Positions 8,955 through 18,296 are shown, counted from the first letter of the stretch. The stretch: DNA of 64,000 bases from Niameybacter massiliensis (GCF_001282685.1 NZ_LN875035.1:3104411-3168410); one strand, 5' to 3'. A program made the numbers and translations. The notes: a model not told the origin generated them from the letters alone.

Positions 8955-9368
8955 TTAAATTAAGATTCCTCTACAATGATCCATTTCATGTTGAATCACT
9001 TGTGCAACAAATCCGTTAAAGTGTTGCTTTTTCTTCCTAAAATTTCTATCACGATACTCTACCTCAATAGAGGAATATCTTGTTGTTTTCTTTGTTCCTG
9101 TATGAGATAAACAAGCTTCTTCTGCTTCGTAAGTGGATTGACTATGCTTAACTATTTTAGGATTCACCAATGGAATAAAGAATTCTCCCATTTTAACTAC
9201 AATAATACGCACCTTTTCTCCGATTTGATTGGCTGCAAGTCCAACACAAATGTCATCATTAGCCTTTGCTGTATCTACCATATCATCAATAATATATAAA
9301 TCTTCTTTTGTTGCCTCTACGGCTTTTTGTACTAATCTCTCATTATCTTTTACTATTTCTCTTATCAT
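8955..9368 (-). CDS. Peptide deformylase-like protein
   Basis: 137 residues, shorter than classical deformylases. Motif 1 is GLAANQ (43-48), motif 2 is EACLS (84-88; canonical EGCLS), and motif 3 is HEMDH (127-131), so the Cys and two His metal ligands and the catalytic Glu are all present. It should remove N-formyl groups from nascent proteins. Start MIREIVKD was chosen over a TTG four codons earlier because family members begin this way. The compact form and Gly-to-Ala change suggest a secondary paralogue of the housekeeping enzyme. Confidence 0.85.
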   Translation of the reverse strand: MIREIVKDNERLVQKAVEATKEDLYIIDDMVDTAKANDDICVGLAANQIGEKVRIIVVKMGEFFIPLVNPKIVKHSQSTYEAEEACLSHTGTKKTTRYSSIEVEYRDRNFRKKKQHFNGFVAQVIQHEMDHCRGILI

Positions 9369-9440
9369 TTTATATTCCAAGACAATTTTGTCTTTTTCCT
9401 TTCTTCATCAGTCTTATTTATGACTATATTATTTTAATTA

Positions 9441-10019
9441 TTATTCTTGATATTGTTTTAAAAATTGCTCAAAATCTTTAGTTTTCTCCCAAACATCTAC
9501 TGCATATGCATCAAGCAAGTACAATATAGAATCTTCTACAAGAACATATTCACCATCTTGAGTACCTATGCCCTCTCTTGTAACAGATAAGCCCTTCTTT
9601 GTATAATGTGCTTTACCTGCTTCAAAAAGCTGCTCTCGACTTTTGATGTATTTTTCCACATCATTATTGGGAATAGAGTAGGCATCTACAGTTGTCATCC
9701 CCTCTATATACGTCTTATTCTCTACTTTTTTCTTATCCCATTGGTGCACTGGATACCATATAAAATCAATTACATTATCTCCTGGTACAAAAGAGTATTT
9801 GCTTAACACATAAACATAATTATTATAACTTATCTCAAAGTACTCGGGCATCTCTTCAAATCTCATTGTATAGTTTATCCAAGTAAATGTTTCCTGCTTA
9901 TCAACTGTCTTTTTTACAAAGGGAATCAACTCTATAAAACTATGGACAGTTTCTTCACTTTCAAAGATACCTACTACATAACGTCTATCTTCTTGTTGAA
10001 GCTCTAATAAATAACTCAT
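9441..10019 (-). CDS. Hypothetical protein, 192 residues
   Basis: No recognised domain. The protein is soluble, rich in aromatic and acidic residues (for example YFEISYNNYVYVLSKYSF, IDFIWYPVHQW), and lacks a signal or membrane segments. The composition resembles small SUKH/Imm-like or uncharacterised Firmicute proteins, but no motif supports that. It is a monocistronic unit on the minus strand. Confidence 0.6.
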   Translation of the reverse strand: MSYLLELQQEDRRYVVGIFESEETVHSFIELIPFVKKTVDKQETFTWINYTMRFEEMPEYFEISYNNYVYVLSKYSFVPGDNVIDFIWYPVHQWDKKKVENKTYIEGMTTVDAYSIPNNDVEKYIKSREQLFEAGKAHYTKKGLSVTREGIGTQDGEYVLVEDSILYLLDAYAVDVWEKTKDFEQFLKQYQE

Positions 10020-10111
10020 CCATATCCTCTTTTCTTAAAATCTTACCTCTATTATAGCCAAATAAGCCTTATCTGTAACTTTATTTTTTCGTAAGAAAGC
10101 TACTCATAAAC

Positions 10112-10143
10112 AAAATGCGCCCCATAACGTGGGACGCACTTTT
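10112..10143 (-). terminator. Terminator of the alkylsulfatase-like gene
   Basis: On the minus strand GTGCGTCCC pairs with GGGGCGCAT (one G-U pair) followed by TTTTG, 31 bp after the stop at 10174. Confidence 0.75.
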
Positions 10144-10173
10144 AATTTGATGTTTATTTATAAGTAGGATTCA

Positions 10174-11472
10174 TTATTCTTCTAATAATGCTTTAGCTGC
10201 TGCTATATAGTAGTGGCGACCATTAGCACTGGTTTCTAATCTGGACAATGCCATAAGCCCTTCTGACTTAAGAACTTTTGCTGTCTTCATTTCTTCATTT
10301 GCATTAATAAGGAGATCACATAATTCTACTGCCCATTGGGGTTCCTCTTCAACTAATGCCTTTTTAATTTCAGCTATAACTTTTGTACTATCACCTATTA
10401 ATCCTATCATTTTCTCTCCATAAGTCTTAGGAGCAAGCTTATTTAAATGGGTTGGGTTACCATCAAACCAACCTACATATCCATTGTAGATACTACGTAC
10501 AGACCATGCAACTGTACCATAGAACTCCCCTAAGTAAGGAAGATTTCTAAGATGTTCAGGTAAAGTAATAGTTGTTGCTAACTCATCTACACTTAGCCCT
10601 TTATTCATTCCTTCTAGTGTTGCTTCTAACACATACTCTACTGCATCTTTAAAATTACCTAATACTTCTTGTACAGCTGTCTTTCCTAGAAGTGGTTGTG
10701 TATGTCCTGGTAATACATATTCTGCTGGATAGGATAAAATTAGGTTCAACGTATCTACCCATGCGCTTACATCTCTATATTGACTACCGCGTAGAGCATA
10801 GAGGTTTGGCCAACACCCATAATAATTATCACCGCAGCAAATCACTTGCTTCTCAGGTAACCACACAAAGATTTGGTCATCTGTTTCTCCAATTGCTAAA
10901 ACCATCTCAAGTTCTACACCGTCAATAATACGTTTTACCTTTTCTTCTGTATAAATAGTTGTCGGCGCTAAAGGTGTGCCTTTACCTTCACCAACAACAA
11001 AACCTTCTCTAATCCCTATACCTTGTGTAATAACTTCTTCATCTGTCAAAGTATAACCAAATTGATAGAACGTACGTTGTTTTAGAATATCATTAATTTT
11101 TTCCATACGCCCTAATAATGGCTTCTTAGGTGCAAATGCAATAACCTCATTTAAAGTCTCTGCAAATGCTCCTGCTCCACCCCTATGATCTGGATGTCCA
11201 TGAGTATAAATCAATGTTTGTACTGGTTTACCTATAAGTTCATCAATGATCTCTTTTAATTTTTTAGCTCTTTCATCTGTATCTAATGCATCTACTAAAA
11301 TCACAGAATGCTCTGCTTCTATAGCAATTGCATTACTATGTCCATAACCCATTATATGATAAACGCCATCTGTAACCTTTGTTACAGTCGGTGGATATGC
11401 TATCGCTGCAAAGTCTCTTAATAGTGCTTCTCCATTTTTCTTTAACAAGTTGAATTCCTCCAGTACTGCCAT
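10174..11472 (-). CDS. Metallo-beta-lactamase-fold alkyl sulfatase-like hydrolase
   Basis: 432 residues. The metal-binding motif is THGHPDHRGG (H91, H93, D95, H96). Alkylsulfatase-type sequences follow: IGETDDQIFVWLPEK, GDNYYGCWPNLYALRG, YRDVSAWVDTL and YVLPGHTQPL, then a helical dimerisation region. SdsA1/BDS1 enzymes hydrolyse primary alkyl sulfates, but are about 650 residues with a C-terminal SCP2-like substrate domain that is absent here, so the substrate is uncertain. No signal peptide is seen. The ATG at 11472 has no good RBS; GGAGG inside codons 4-6 fits an in-frame TTG start at 11448 better. Confidence 0.8.
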   Translation of the reverse strand: MAVLEEFNLLKKNGEALLRDFAAIAYPPTVTKVTDGVYHIMGYGHSNAIAIEAEHSVILVDALDTDERAKKLKEIIDELIGKPVQTLIYTHGHPDHRGGAGAFAETLNEVIAFAPKKPLLGRMEKINDILKQRTFYQFGYTLTDEEVITQGIGIREGFVVGEGKGTPLAPTTIYTEEKVKRIIDGVELEMVLAIGETDDQIFVWLPEKQVICCGDNYYGCWPNLYALRGSQYRDVSAWVDTLNLILSYPAEYVLPGHTQPLLGKTAVQEVLGNFKDAVEYVLEATLEGMNKGLSVDELATTITLPEHLRNLPYLGEFYGTVAWSVRSIYNGYVGWFDGNPTHLNKLAPKTYGEKMIGLIGDSTKVIAEIKKALVEEEPQWAVELCDLLINANEEMKTAKVLKSEGLMALSRLETSANGRHYYIAAAKALLEE

Positions 11473-11530
11473 TTATTCTTTTAAAATTTATCTTAACTGT
11501 AAATATTCAACTTTGCTAGTAAGCACTTTA

Positions 11531-11566
11531 AAGTGCCTTAGTTTCCTTTTGGATACTAAGGCACTT
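11531..11566 (-). terminator. Hairpin after the PepSY gene
   Basis: A 16-bp near-perfect stem (AAGTGCCTTAG...CTAAGGCACTT) lies 15 bp after the PepSY gene stop. The trailing U-tract is weak, so termination may be partial. Confidence 0.6.
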
Positions 11567-11580
11567 CAATTTAAGACTTT

Positions 11581-12399
11581 TTAGTCATTATCTACTTCAA
11601 ATTCATTGTCCATTTCAAAATCTACTATATTTCCACTCACTGCATTAATTTCATAATTGTATTCTACCCCATTATGATAAAATTCAATTTCATATACTGT
11701 TATACCATTATCATGGTCAATACCTGCTTTTGTAAAAGTTACTGCTTCTCCAGTTAACTTTGCATGTGAAAGAGCAACTTCTTTTGCTTTTTGTACGCCA
11801 ATTGTTCCTTGTGATACTGTTGGTTTAGTTGATACTACTGGTATCATAGTTTCTTGATCTTTACTAAATTCTCTAACTTGTCCAGTTTTTGCATCTATTT
11901 CATAATCATATTCTGTTCCATTATGGTAGAATTCAACTTCATATACTGCTACACCATCATCATAATCAATATTGGCTTTTGTAAAAGTTACTTGTTGTCC
12001 ACTTAAATTAGCATGTGAAAGTGCGGCTTCTTTTGCTTTTTGGGCACCTATTGTTCCTTTTGATGCTGTAGTATTTGATGTTGTTGGTTTAGTTGATACT
12101 ACTGGAGCCATTACTTCTTTATCTTTACTAAACTCTCTCACTTTACCATTAAGTGCATTAATCTCATAATCATATTCTACACCGTTATGGAAAAATTCTA
12201 CTTCATATACTGCTACACCATCATCTGTATCCATTTTAGCTTTAGTAAAAGTTACATTCTTTTCATTTAACTTGGCATGTGCTAATGCTACCTCTTTTGC
12301 TTTTTGGGCACCTATTGTACTTGCTGCCACCATTGTTAATGCCATACTACCTACTGCTACAAATGTTGTGATTGCTGCTACTTTATTGAACTTTTTCAT
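11581..12399 (-). CDS. Secreted protein with three PepSY repeats
   Basis: 272 residues. A signal peptide (about 1-26, ending MVAAST) precedes three tandem repeats of about 70-80 residues. Each has the form IGxQKAKExALxHAxL, VTFTKAxxDxDxG, VYExEFxHNGxEYxYEI. This is the PepSY fold, thought to bind or inhibit peptidases or act at the cell surface; linkers rich in Thr and Ser separate the copies. It lies 94 bp downstream of a kinase gene and is probably the output or an accessory of that two-component system. Repeats 1 and 2 are the most alike. Confidence 0.85.
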   Translation of the reverse strand: MKKFNKVAAITTFVAVGSMALTMVAASTIGAQKAKEVALAHAKLNEKNVTFTKAKMDTDDGVAVYEVEFFHNGVEYDYEINALNGKVREFSKDKEVMAPVVSTKPTTSNTTASKGTIGAQKAKEAALSHANLSGQQVTFTKANIDYDDGVAVYEVEFYHNGTEYDYEIDAKTGQVREFSKDQETMIPVVSTKPTVSQGTIGVQKAKEVALSHAKLTGEAVTFTKAGIDHDNGITVYEIEFYHNGVEYNYEINAVSGNIVDFEMDNEFEVDND

Positions 12400-12493
12400 A
12401 TATAAGACACCTCTCGTGGTTTAATTTTTGCTTGATAATGTTATTTTAATAGTGAAAGATTAAAAGAACATTAAAACCCACGATAAATTTTAA

Positions 12494-13855
12494 TTATTCT
12501 TTTTTAAGAATTAATGTAAAGGTACTCCCTTTTCCAAATGTACTCTTTATCTCCATCTTACTATCGTGTAGCTTCGCAATTTGCTTAACCATAGAAAGTC
12601 CTAGTCCCATAGAATAACTTCCACCTTGATTACGGGATTCATCTACTCTATAGAATCTTCCCCATATCTTATTTAAATCTTCTTGTTTCACTCCAATACC
12701 ATCATCTATAACAGATAAATAAATTGCATCTTTTCTATCATTTAAAGTAACCAATATATGTCCATTTTCCTTGCCATATTGATATGCATTAGTGATTAGA
12801 TTGATAAGAAGTCTAGATATTAATGTTTGATCTACATAGGCATAGATATTGGATTGGATATTACATTTAATTGAAATATCTTTAATTTGTAAATAAGCTT
12901 GTTCCTCACAAATATTTGAGACTAACTCGCTTAAATTAATCTTTTCTTTATGAACTGCCTGTGTTTGTTGATCTAATCGTGTAAAAGCTAGAAGCTGCGC
13001 AATTAGTTTTGACATCTTAAAACCTTGTCTTTCTATAACTTCTAAGGCCTCTTTGTACTCTTCATTGTTCTTGTCTCCATCAAGGGCATACTCACATTGT
13101 GCTAAAATAACTGCGGTCGGTGTTCTTAGCTCATGAGAAGCATCTGAAGTAAATTTTTTCTCCGCTTCAAATGCATCTTCTAACCGTTCAAACATTTTAT
13201 CAAAGCTATGAGCTAGGCGGTAGATTTCATCATTTCTTTGTTCCATTCCAAGCCTTTGAGAAAGATCTTTTCCCTCTGCAATCTTTTCTACTGAATCAAT
13301 GATTTGCTCAATAGGTTTAAAGGAATGTTTTGTTAAACTATAACCTACTATTGCTGCAAGTATGGTGAGTATAGGCAATGTAAAAAAGGATATTTTAATA
13401 ATCGTATCAATAGCGCCTACTTGATGCATCTCTTCTTTAGGTGCCATTCCCCTTAGCCATAGATTCCCATAATCCTTTATTGGTACAAGCACATCATAAA
13501 CATAATAACTTTGATTACCTGTTACAGTCTCGTAGATACCTCCTTCTTGTAAAGGTATTGCTTCTGTAGAGATACTATGTTCTTGGCCTGATATCAATGC
13601 CCCCTGTTCATCGTAAACAAATACAAAAATTCCATATTTATAAGGTACAAAATCTTCATCAAAATCTAATCTGCCATTTTCATATTCAATTTCTCCAATA
13701 TTACTCTCCACTACGTCTTGGAGTTGCCTTTTATAGTTCTTTTCTATTGTTATCCCTGATACTAATAAAATTGCACTGAATGCTAGGATCACAATTAATA
13801 TCATACCTGATGTAAAACAAAGGGTGATCTTACTCTTAATCGATAACTTTTTCAT
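12494..13855 (-). CDS. Sensor histidine kinase (HAMP, HisKA, HATPase)
   Basis: 453 residues. Membrane segments at about 12-34 and 152-174 enclose a sensor loop of about 120 residues. A HAMP domain (PIEQIIDSVEKIAEGKDLSQR) follows, then H-box SDASHELRTPTAV, N-box LITNAYQYG, G1 DDGIGV, F-box WGRFYRVD and G2 GLGLSMVKQ. Its start overlaps the regulator stop by 4 bp (ATGA), so they are co-translated. The PepSY protein downstream may modulate the sensor. Confidence 0.94.
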   Translation of the reverse strand: MKKLSIKSKITLCFTSGMILIVILAFSAILLVSGITIEKNYKRQLQDVVESNIGEIEYENGRLDFDEDFVPYKYGIFVFVYDEQGALISGQEHSISTEAIPLQEGGIYETVTGNQSYYVYDVLVPIKDYGNLWLRGMAPKEEMHQVGAIDTIIKISFFTLPILTILAAIVGYSLTKHSFKPIEQIIDSVEKIAEGKDLSQRLGMEQRNDEIYRLAHSFDKMFERLEDAFEAEKKFTSDASHELRTPTAVILAQCEYALDGDKNNEEYKEALEVIERQGFKMSKLIAQLLAFTRLDQQTQAVHKEKINLSELVSNICEEQAYLQIKDISIKCNIQSNIYAYVDQTLISRLLINLITNAYQYGKENGHILVTLNDRKDAIYLSVIDDGIGVKQEDLNKIWGRFYRVDESRNQGGSYSMGLGLSMVKQIAKLHDSKMEIKSTFGKGSTFTLILKKE

Positions 13856-14526
13856 ACTTCTTCCCTCAAGACATATCCAGCTCCTCTTACAGTATGAATC
13901 AGCTTATTGTTATAGGAGTCATCTATTTTCTTTCTTAAATAACGAATATATACATCTACAGCATTGGTTCCACCCTCATAGTCAAAATTCCATAAGTTGT
14001 TCTCTATCTTTTCCCTAGATAACACCTTCCCTTTGTTGCGTATTAAATACTCGAGTAATGAAAATTCTTTGGCTGAAAGGGTAATCACTTCATCTCCTCT
14101 TTTCACCATATGGGCTGATACATCAACACTTAAATCTGCAAGCGTATAGACACTAGTCTGTACGCCTGCTACATGACGTGTCATCACACGCATTCTTGCC
14201 ATAAGTTCCTCAAAAGAAAAAGGCTTGATTAAGTAATCATTTGCCCCCATATCTAACCCCTTCACCCGATCCTCAATAGAATCCCTAGCAGTTAGAAAAA
14301 TAACTGGAGTCGTATTGCCATTTCTTCTCATCTCTTGTATGACCTCTAACCCATTCATTTTAGGCATCATAATATCTAATATCACTACATCATACTCTGC
14401 AACACCCATAAAATCTAATGCCTCTTGTCCATTAAAGCAAGCATCTATTGTATAACCTTCTGATTTTAACTTCTTTACAATAATATTATTTAAGTCTTGT
14501 TCATCTTCTGCTAATAATACTCTCAT
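13852..14526 (-). CDS. OmpR-family response regulator
   Basis: 224 residues from the ATG at 14526, which has GGAGGACAG just upstream; a 13-codon longer frame does not. The receiver domain starts MRVLLAEDEQDL, with phosphoacceptor Asp in VVILDIMMPKM and Lys in DYLIKPFSFEEL. The winged-helix C-terminus ends HTVRGAGYVLREEV. First gene of a regulator-kinase-PepSY operon. Confidence 0.95.
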   Translation of the reverse strand: MRVLLAEDEQDLNNIIVKKLKSEGYTIDACFNGQEALDFMGVAEYDVVILDIMMPKMNGLEVIQEMRRNGNTTPVIFLTARDSIEDRVKGLDMGANDYLIKPFSFEELMARMRVMTRHVAGVQTSVYTLADLSVDVSAHMVKRGDEVITLSAKEFSLLEYLIRNKGKVLSREKIENNLWNFDYEGGTNAVDVYIRYLRKKIDDSYNNKLIHTVRGAGYVLREEV

Positions 14527-14617
14527 CTCTGTCCTCCTACTTCTACTATATTTAGTATGCTCCATTTCATAAAATAAAGCATGCTTACTTTTATCTTCTT
14601 AGATATGTACATTATAA

Positions 14618-14637
14618 GTTATCACAGCGTAGATAAC
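14618..14637. promoter_or_regulatory. Inverted repeat upstream of the PepSY two-component operon
   Basis: GTTATC (14618-14623) and GATAAC (14632-14637) form a 6-bp inverted repeat about 95 bp upstream of the regulator start, next to a minus-strand TATAAT. A regulator site is plausible but short. Confidence 0.35.
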
Positions 14638-14671
14638 ATTAATATCTATTTATTTTAACTTCTTAACAAAT

Positions 14672-14704
14672 AAAAATAGAGAGTTTTATCTACTCTCTAT
14701 TTTT
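14672..14704. terminator. Intrinsic terminator after the SLH gene
   Basis: AAAAATAGAGAG and CTCTCTATTTTT form a 12-bp stem with a 9-nt loop, 32 bp past the SLH protein stop. Confidence 0.85.
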
Positions 14705-14735
14705 AATATGATTTGTTACATCACCAATATTCATT

Positions 14736-15770
14736 CTATTTAGCTATTGGTACTAATGTAATTGTCTTTAAAATGTTACCTACCTCTTGGTGATAATTAC
14801 CTACTAATTGGGCTTCTGGTGTTTGAAGTTCAAAAGGCATATCCTGAAGTCCCATAAAAGCAACGACTAAGCCATCTTGCCTAAACACCTCTGTTGGGAA
14901 AGGTCCTCCCTCTGCTTTGACAGCATCATATTGCTTCTGTGTATAAATGGACAAGCTGCCAATATTAGCACTATGATCATCTTTAGTAAATTTAAATAGA
15001 ATCAATGAATAAGTTTCATTCTCTCCAATAGGCTGCTCCATTTGATCTAACTGTACATACGGTGCAATATAATTAGGAAAGCCTATCTTAAGTGCATACT
15101 GTTGTGTGCCCTCTTCTATTATAACTGAACTTCCATTACTATTTAGTACATTGGTACAATACCTCATAAGTATGTTAGATGCTTCTGCTCGTGTTGTTAT
15201 AGCTTGAGGCTTTAATTGTTGCCCTTCTACTCCAGAAATAATATTGCTACTTCCAACTCCCCAACGCATAGGATTCCTAGCCCATGTAGAAACCTGTTGT
15301 TCATCTACATATTCTCTAATTCCCATTCCCTCTATAGGTGTTTCTAATCCTATAAACTGAGTATAGTTATAAAGAATCGTAACCATTTCTTCTCTCGTAA
15401 TGGGTTTATCTGGCTTAAATAAAGTTTTGCTATAACCGGATATAATCTTATTTTCTACACCCCATTCAACTGCTTCGGCATATTTTGCCTCTTTACTTAC
15501 ATCTGTAAAAACAAGTTTATGGTCAACATCTGGATTATTTGCCATATGATATAAACTCAATATAAATGTTCCTCTTGTCATCATCTCATTGGGAGCAAAC
15601 TCATCTTCAGCTACCTCATCTATAATCCCTTTATTATTTATAAAGTTTACTGCATCATAATACCAATCAGATTGCTGTACATCTTTAAATGTATGATCCA
15701 TTGCCCAAACAGGTGTCACTGATAATATTAAAGAAAGGCATCCTACGGTCAAGAATTTTAACTTTTTCAC
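14736..15770 (-). CDS. S-layer homology (SLH) domain protein
   Basis: 344 residues from a GTG at 15770 with AGAAGG upstream; the ATG 14 codons earlier lacks an RBS and would spoil the signal peptide. Signal peptide about 1-23 (ends VWAM), then three SLH repeats: HTFKDVQQSDWYYDAVNF, FTDVSKEAKYAEAVEWGV...ITREEMVTIL, and a third containing WARNPMRWGV...TTRAEASNIL. SLH domains hold proteins on secondary cell-wall polymers. The C-terminal about 140 residues are an unrecognised exported domain. Confidence 0.9.
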   Translation of the reverse strand: MKKLKFLTVGCLSLILSVTPVWAMDHTFKDVQQSDWYYDAVNFINNKGIIDEVAEDEFAPNEMMTRGTFILSLYHMANNPDVDHKLVFTDVSKEAKYAEAVEWGVENKIISGYSKTLFKPDKPITREEMVTILYNYTQFIGLETPIEGMGIREYVDEQQVSTWARNPMRWGVGSSNIISGVEGQQLKPQAITTRAEASNILMRYCTNVLNSNGSSVIIEEGTQQYALKIGFPNYIAPYVQLDQMEQPIGENETYSLILFKFTKDDHSANIGSLSIYTQKQYDAVKAEGGPFPTEVFRQDGLVVAFMGLQDMPFELQTPEAQLVGNYHQEVGNILKTITLVPIAK

Positions 15771-15928
15771 TTTAAAACCTTCTTTCGATTCATTGTCATT
15801 TATTATAATCAAAATATTCCATCATCTATATTTTATAGACGTATTTAAAGCTTAAAAAGTTTCATTTACATTTAAACTACTTATAAATTTTATCTTATAT
15901 ATTGTTACTACTTAAGTGATTGTATAAA

Positions 15929-15958
15929 AAAATAGAGAGTAAATATACTCCCTATTTC
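15929..15958. terminator. Terminator after the 202-residue gene
   Basis: AAATAGAGAG pairs with CTCCCTATTT (one mismatch) a few bases past the stop at 15965. Confidence 0.65.
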
Positions 15959-15964
15959 TATAGA

Positions 15965-16573
15965 TTAACCTCTTTTATTAATCTCATCTGTTAGCAGTGC
16001 TTTTGAAATATACATTGCATCAATTATCTTTTTAAAGCGTGTGTAATGGGATGTACCTTCTGCAAATTTCCCTTGGCCTTTTTCACATTTACTAATAATC
16101 GAAGCGATTGGGGCGATTGCTTCAATCAATTCTTCTTTTGTATATTGCTCCGCCACATCTTCATTGCTTATTAATGCTTTTGAAATGTACAACGCTTTTA
16201 TTCTATTCTTAAGAAGTGTATGCGAAGAAGTGCCTTCTGCAAATTTAGGCTGCATTTTTTCACAATTACTTATGGTTGAAGATACAACTTGTAATGCTGC
16301 TACTAACTCTTCATTGGTATATTGGTGTATGGCATTCCTATCTACTACTACAAAAGATAGGCTGTCCTCTATAAATTGAATATAACATCCTTCTGCTTCT
16401 AAATAGCTTTTGATAAATACTCTCGCTACATCTTGTTTTCCATCACAAGCACATGCTCCCATACCATAGGTCGTAGCATGTATTTCATCATGACACTCCA
16501 CCTTAAAATATAACTCTTTTTCAAATAAGGCTGCATTCAGATGAACCAATAGATTATAAGTTAATGTTTGCAT
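15965..16573 (-). CDS. Hypothetical protein with an internal duplication
   Basis: 202 residues of unknown function. The C-terminal part contains two related copies of about 55 residues: YTNEELVAALQVVSSTISN and YTKEELIEAIAPIASIISK both lead to CEK-x-x-x-KFAEGTS and end LYISKALIS or MYISKALLT. The N-terminal about 80 residues include AEGCYIQFIEDSLSFVVVD, which recurs in a gene fragment at 27835-27969. The start has AAGGAG seven bases upstream and lies 16 bp after the ABC-F stop, so the two are probably co-transcribed. Confidence 0.75.
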   Translation of the reverse strand: MQTLTYNLLVHLNAALFEKELYFKVECHDEIHATTYGMGACACDGKQDVARVFIKSYLEAEGCYIQFIEDSLSFVVVDRNAIHQYTNEELVAALQVVSSTISNCEKMQPKFAEGTSSHTLLKNRIKALYISKALISNEDVAEQYTKEELIEAIAPIASIISKCEKGQGKFAEGTSHYTRFKKIIDAMYISKALLTDEINKRG

Positions 16574-16589
16574 CTATTTTCTCCTTCCC

Positions 16590-18167
16590 TTAAAGTTGAA
16601 TCGTCTTAGTCGCTATTGCTTTTCCAAACCAGCTATCATGTTCTACAAAAATCATGGTTGGTTGATATTTAAGAATTGCCTTTTCTAATTGTTCACTAAA
16701 ATACGTATCCATATAATTTAAAGGCTCATCAAATATAATTAAATGATTGTCTTCTGCAAGTACACGTGCAATATTAACTTTCTTCAATTCTCCACTACTA
16801 TACGTTTCAAGAGGACGTACTAAAAAATTTTCCGGTAGCTCAAAATAATCACATAGCTCTAGGAATTTTTCATAAACGGAGTCTCCTGTAGTATATTTAA
16901 ATCCTTCTTTTATATACCCTGTTTTCCATGTTGGCTCTTGGGCTACCATAGCAACTTGTAACCCCTCTACATATTCTATCCCCTCATTAGGTAGTTCTCT
17001 GTTTAAGATTTTTAATAGCGTACTCTTACCTACACCATTTTTTCCTTTCACCCATATACGTTCTCCAGCGCATACTTCGAAATTAAAACCTTTAATAATT
17101 TGCTTCGTGTGGTCTGTATATCTAAAGCTTAGCTCTTTTATTTTCACTAAACATTTTTCTTCAATATCTTCTCTTTGATGCATCACAAGAGGCTTCACTT
17201 CTTCATAGTTTTGAAGAAGTTGTTTCTTCCTATCAATATGATCTTGCACTCTTGATTCAGAACGTTTGGCTTGCTTCATATACGTCTGTACCCCATTTGC
17301 TCTACCATTAGATGCAAATTGATATTTCTGTGTATTACCTATGCTTGCCCAGTTTCTACTTTCTTTTGCACTACGTTCTAACTGACCTATTTCTTCTTCT
17401 AATCTTTCTCTAGTCCTTAGTTCGTACTCTTCTTTTTTATCTTTGTTATGCTTCCAACTGGAATAATTCCCTTTTTCTATGGTAATATCCTTCTTATTAA
17501 TAGAAATAACATGATCAATCACTTGGTCTAGAAATTCTCTATCATGTGATACAACAATGAATCCCTTTTTCTTTTTAAGATATTGGGCTACAGCATCTTT
17601 TCCTTCTAAGTCTAAATGGTTGGTTGGCTCATCTAATAAAATAAAATGTTTTTTTCTTAGGAACAAAGTAAGCAGCATAATTCTCGTTTTTTCTCCACCT
17701 GATAAGGTGTCAAAATCACGTTCAAGCAACTCTGGATCTAACTTCATTTCATCCATTTCTTTTAAGATTTTACTTTCTATTTCATAGCCGTCTCTTTCAA
17801 GATACATTTCTTGTAACTTGGAGTATTCATCAAATCTTGCTTCATCATTTTGGCTAATAATAGCCTCCATAGTATCTTCTATAGATTTAAAACCACCAAC
17901 ATTTTCTTTAATAATATCTTTAGTGATTCTATACTCACAGTCATTTTTATAAGGGAAATATTCTACATCCACAGGTATGTTTATTTTTCCAGTTGTAGGC
18001 TCTAATTCGCCTTTTAACAATCTTAATAATGTAGTCTTTCCTCTCCCATTTCTCCCAATCAATCCTAACTTCCACTCTGTATTGATGACCAAATTTACAT
18101 TCTCATAGACAGGATTATAGAAATCTACATAATAGTAGCTCATTTTATTAATGGTTATTTTCGACAT
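16590..18167 (-). CDS. ABC-F ATPase, probable ribosome-protection antibiotic resistance protein
   Basis: 525 residues, two ABC domains and no membrane segments. First domain: Walker A GRNGRGKTT, signature LSGGEKTR, Walker B FILLDEPTNHLD. Second domain: Walker A GKNGVGKST, modified signature SSGELKKV, Walker B LIIFDEPLNYMD. A charged linker of about 90 residues between them would reach the ribosomal P/A site region. The N-terminal sequence resembles clostridial Lsa/CplR-type members, which displace lincosamide, pleuromutilin and streptogramin A drugs. The attenuator-like leader at 18203-18325 supports antibiotic-inducible resistance. Drug specificity cannot be read directly. Confidence 0.9.
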   Translation of the reverse strand: MSKITINKMSYYYVDFYNPVYENVNLVINTEWKLGLIGRNGRGKTTLLRLLKGELEPTTGKINIPVDVEYFPYKNDCEYRITKDIIKENVGGFKSIEDTMEAIISQNDEARFDEYSKLQEMYLERDGYEIESKILKEMDEMKLDPELLERDFDTLSGGEKTRIMLLTLFLRKKHFILLDEPTNHLDLEGKDAVAQYLKKKKGFIVVSHDREFLDQVIDHVISINKKDITIEKGNYSSWKHNKDKKEEYELRTRERLEEEIGQLERSAKESRNWASIGNTQKYQFASNGRANGVQTYMKQAKRSESRVQDHIDRKKQLLQNYEEVKPLVMHQREDIEEKCLVKIKELSFRYTDHTKQIIKGFNFEVCAGERIWVKGKNGVGKSTLLKILNRELPNEGIEYVEGLQVAMVAQEPTWKTGYIKEGFKYTTGDSVYEKFLELCDYFELPENFLVRPLETYSSGELKKVNIARVLAEDNHLIIFDEPLNYMDTYFSEQLEKAILKYQPTMIFVEHDSWFGKAIATKTIQL

Positions 18168-18202
18168 ATAGCCTCCTTGTTGGCCTGTACTAAAAAAGCA
18201 AC

Positions 18203-18232
18203 AAAAAAAGAGCTCAAGAAGTAACTTGAACC
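18203..18232 (-). terminator. Leader terminator (attenuator) before the ABC-F gene
   Basis: On the minus strand GTTCAAG pairs with CTTGAGC around 6 nt and is followed by seven U residues. It lies between the promoter and the ABC-F start, only 7 nt after the stop of a six-codon ORF, so readthrough is needed to express the gene. Confidence 0.8.
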
Positions 18233-18238
18233 ATGGAA

Positions 18239-18259
18239 TTATTTTTCTCTGATTCTCAT
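18239..18259 (-). CDS. Six-residue leader peptide MRIREK
   Basis: ATG at 18259, five further codons, then TAA. A GAGG-type site lies about 11 bases upstream. The peptide contains Arg-Ile-Arg, which resembles the Arg/Lys-x-Arg/Lys motif at which macrolide-bound ribosomes stall on erm leader peptides (for example MRLR). It ends just before the leader terminator and after a consensus promoter. The role in antibiotic sensing is inference. Confidence 0.6.
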   Translation of the reverse strand: MRIREK

Positions 18260-18296
18260 TCTTTTCTCGACCTCTTCAATTCATTATTTTTAACAC

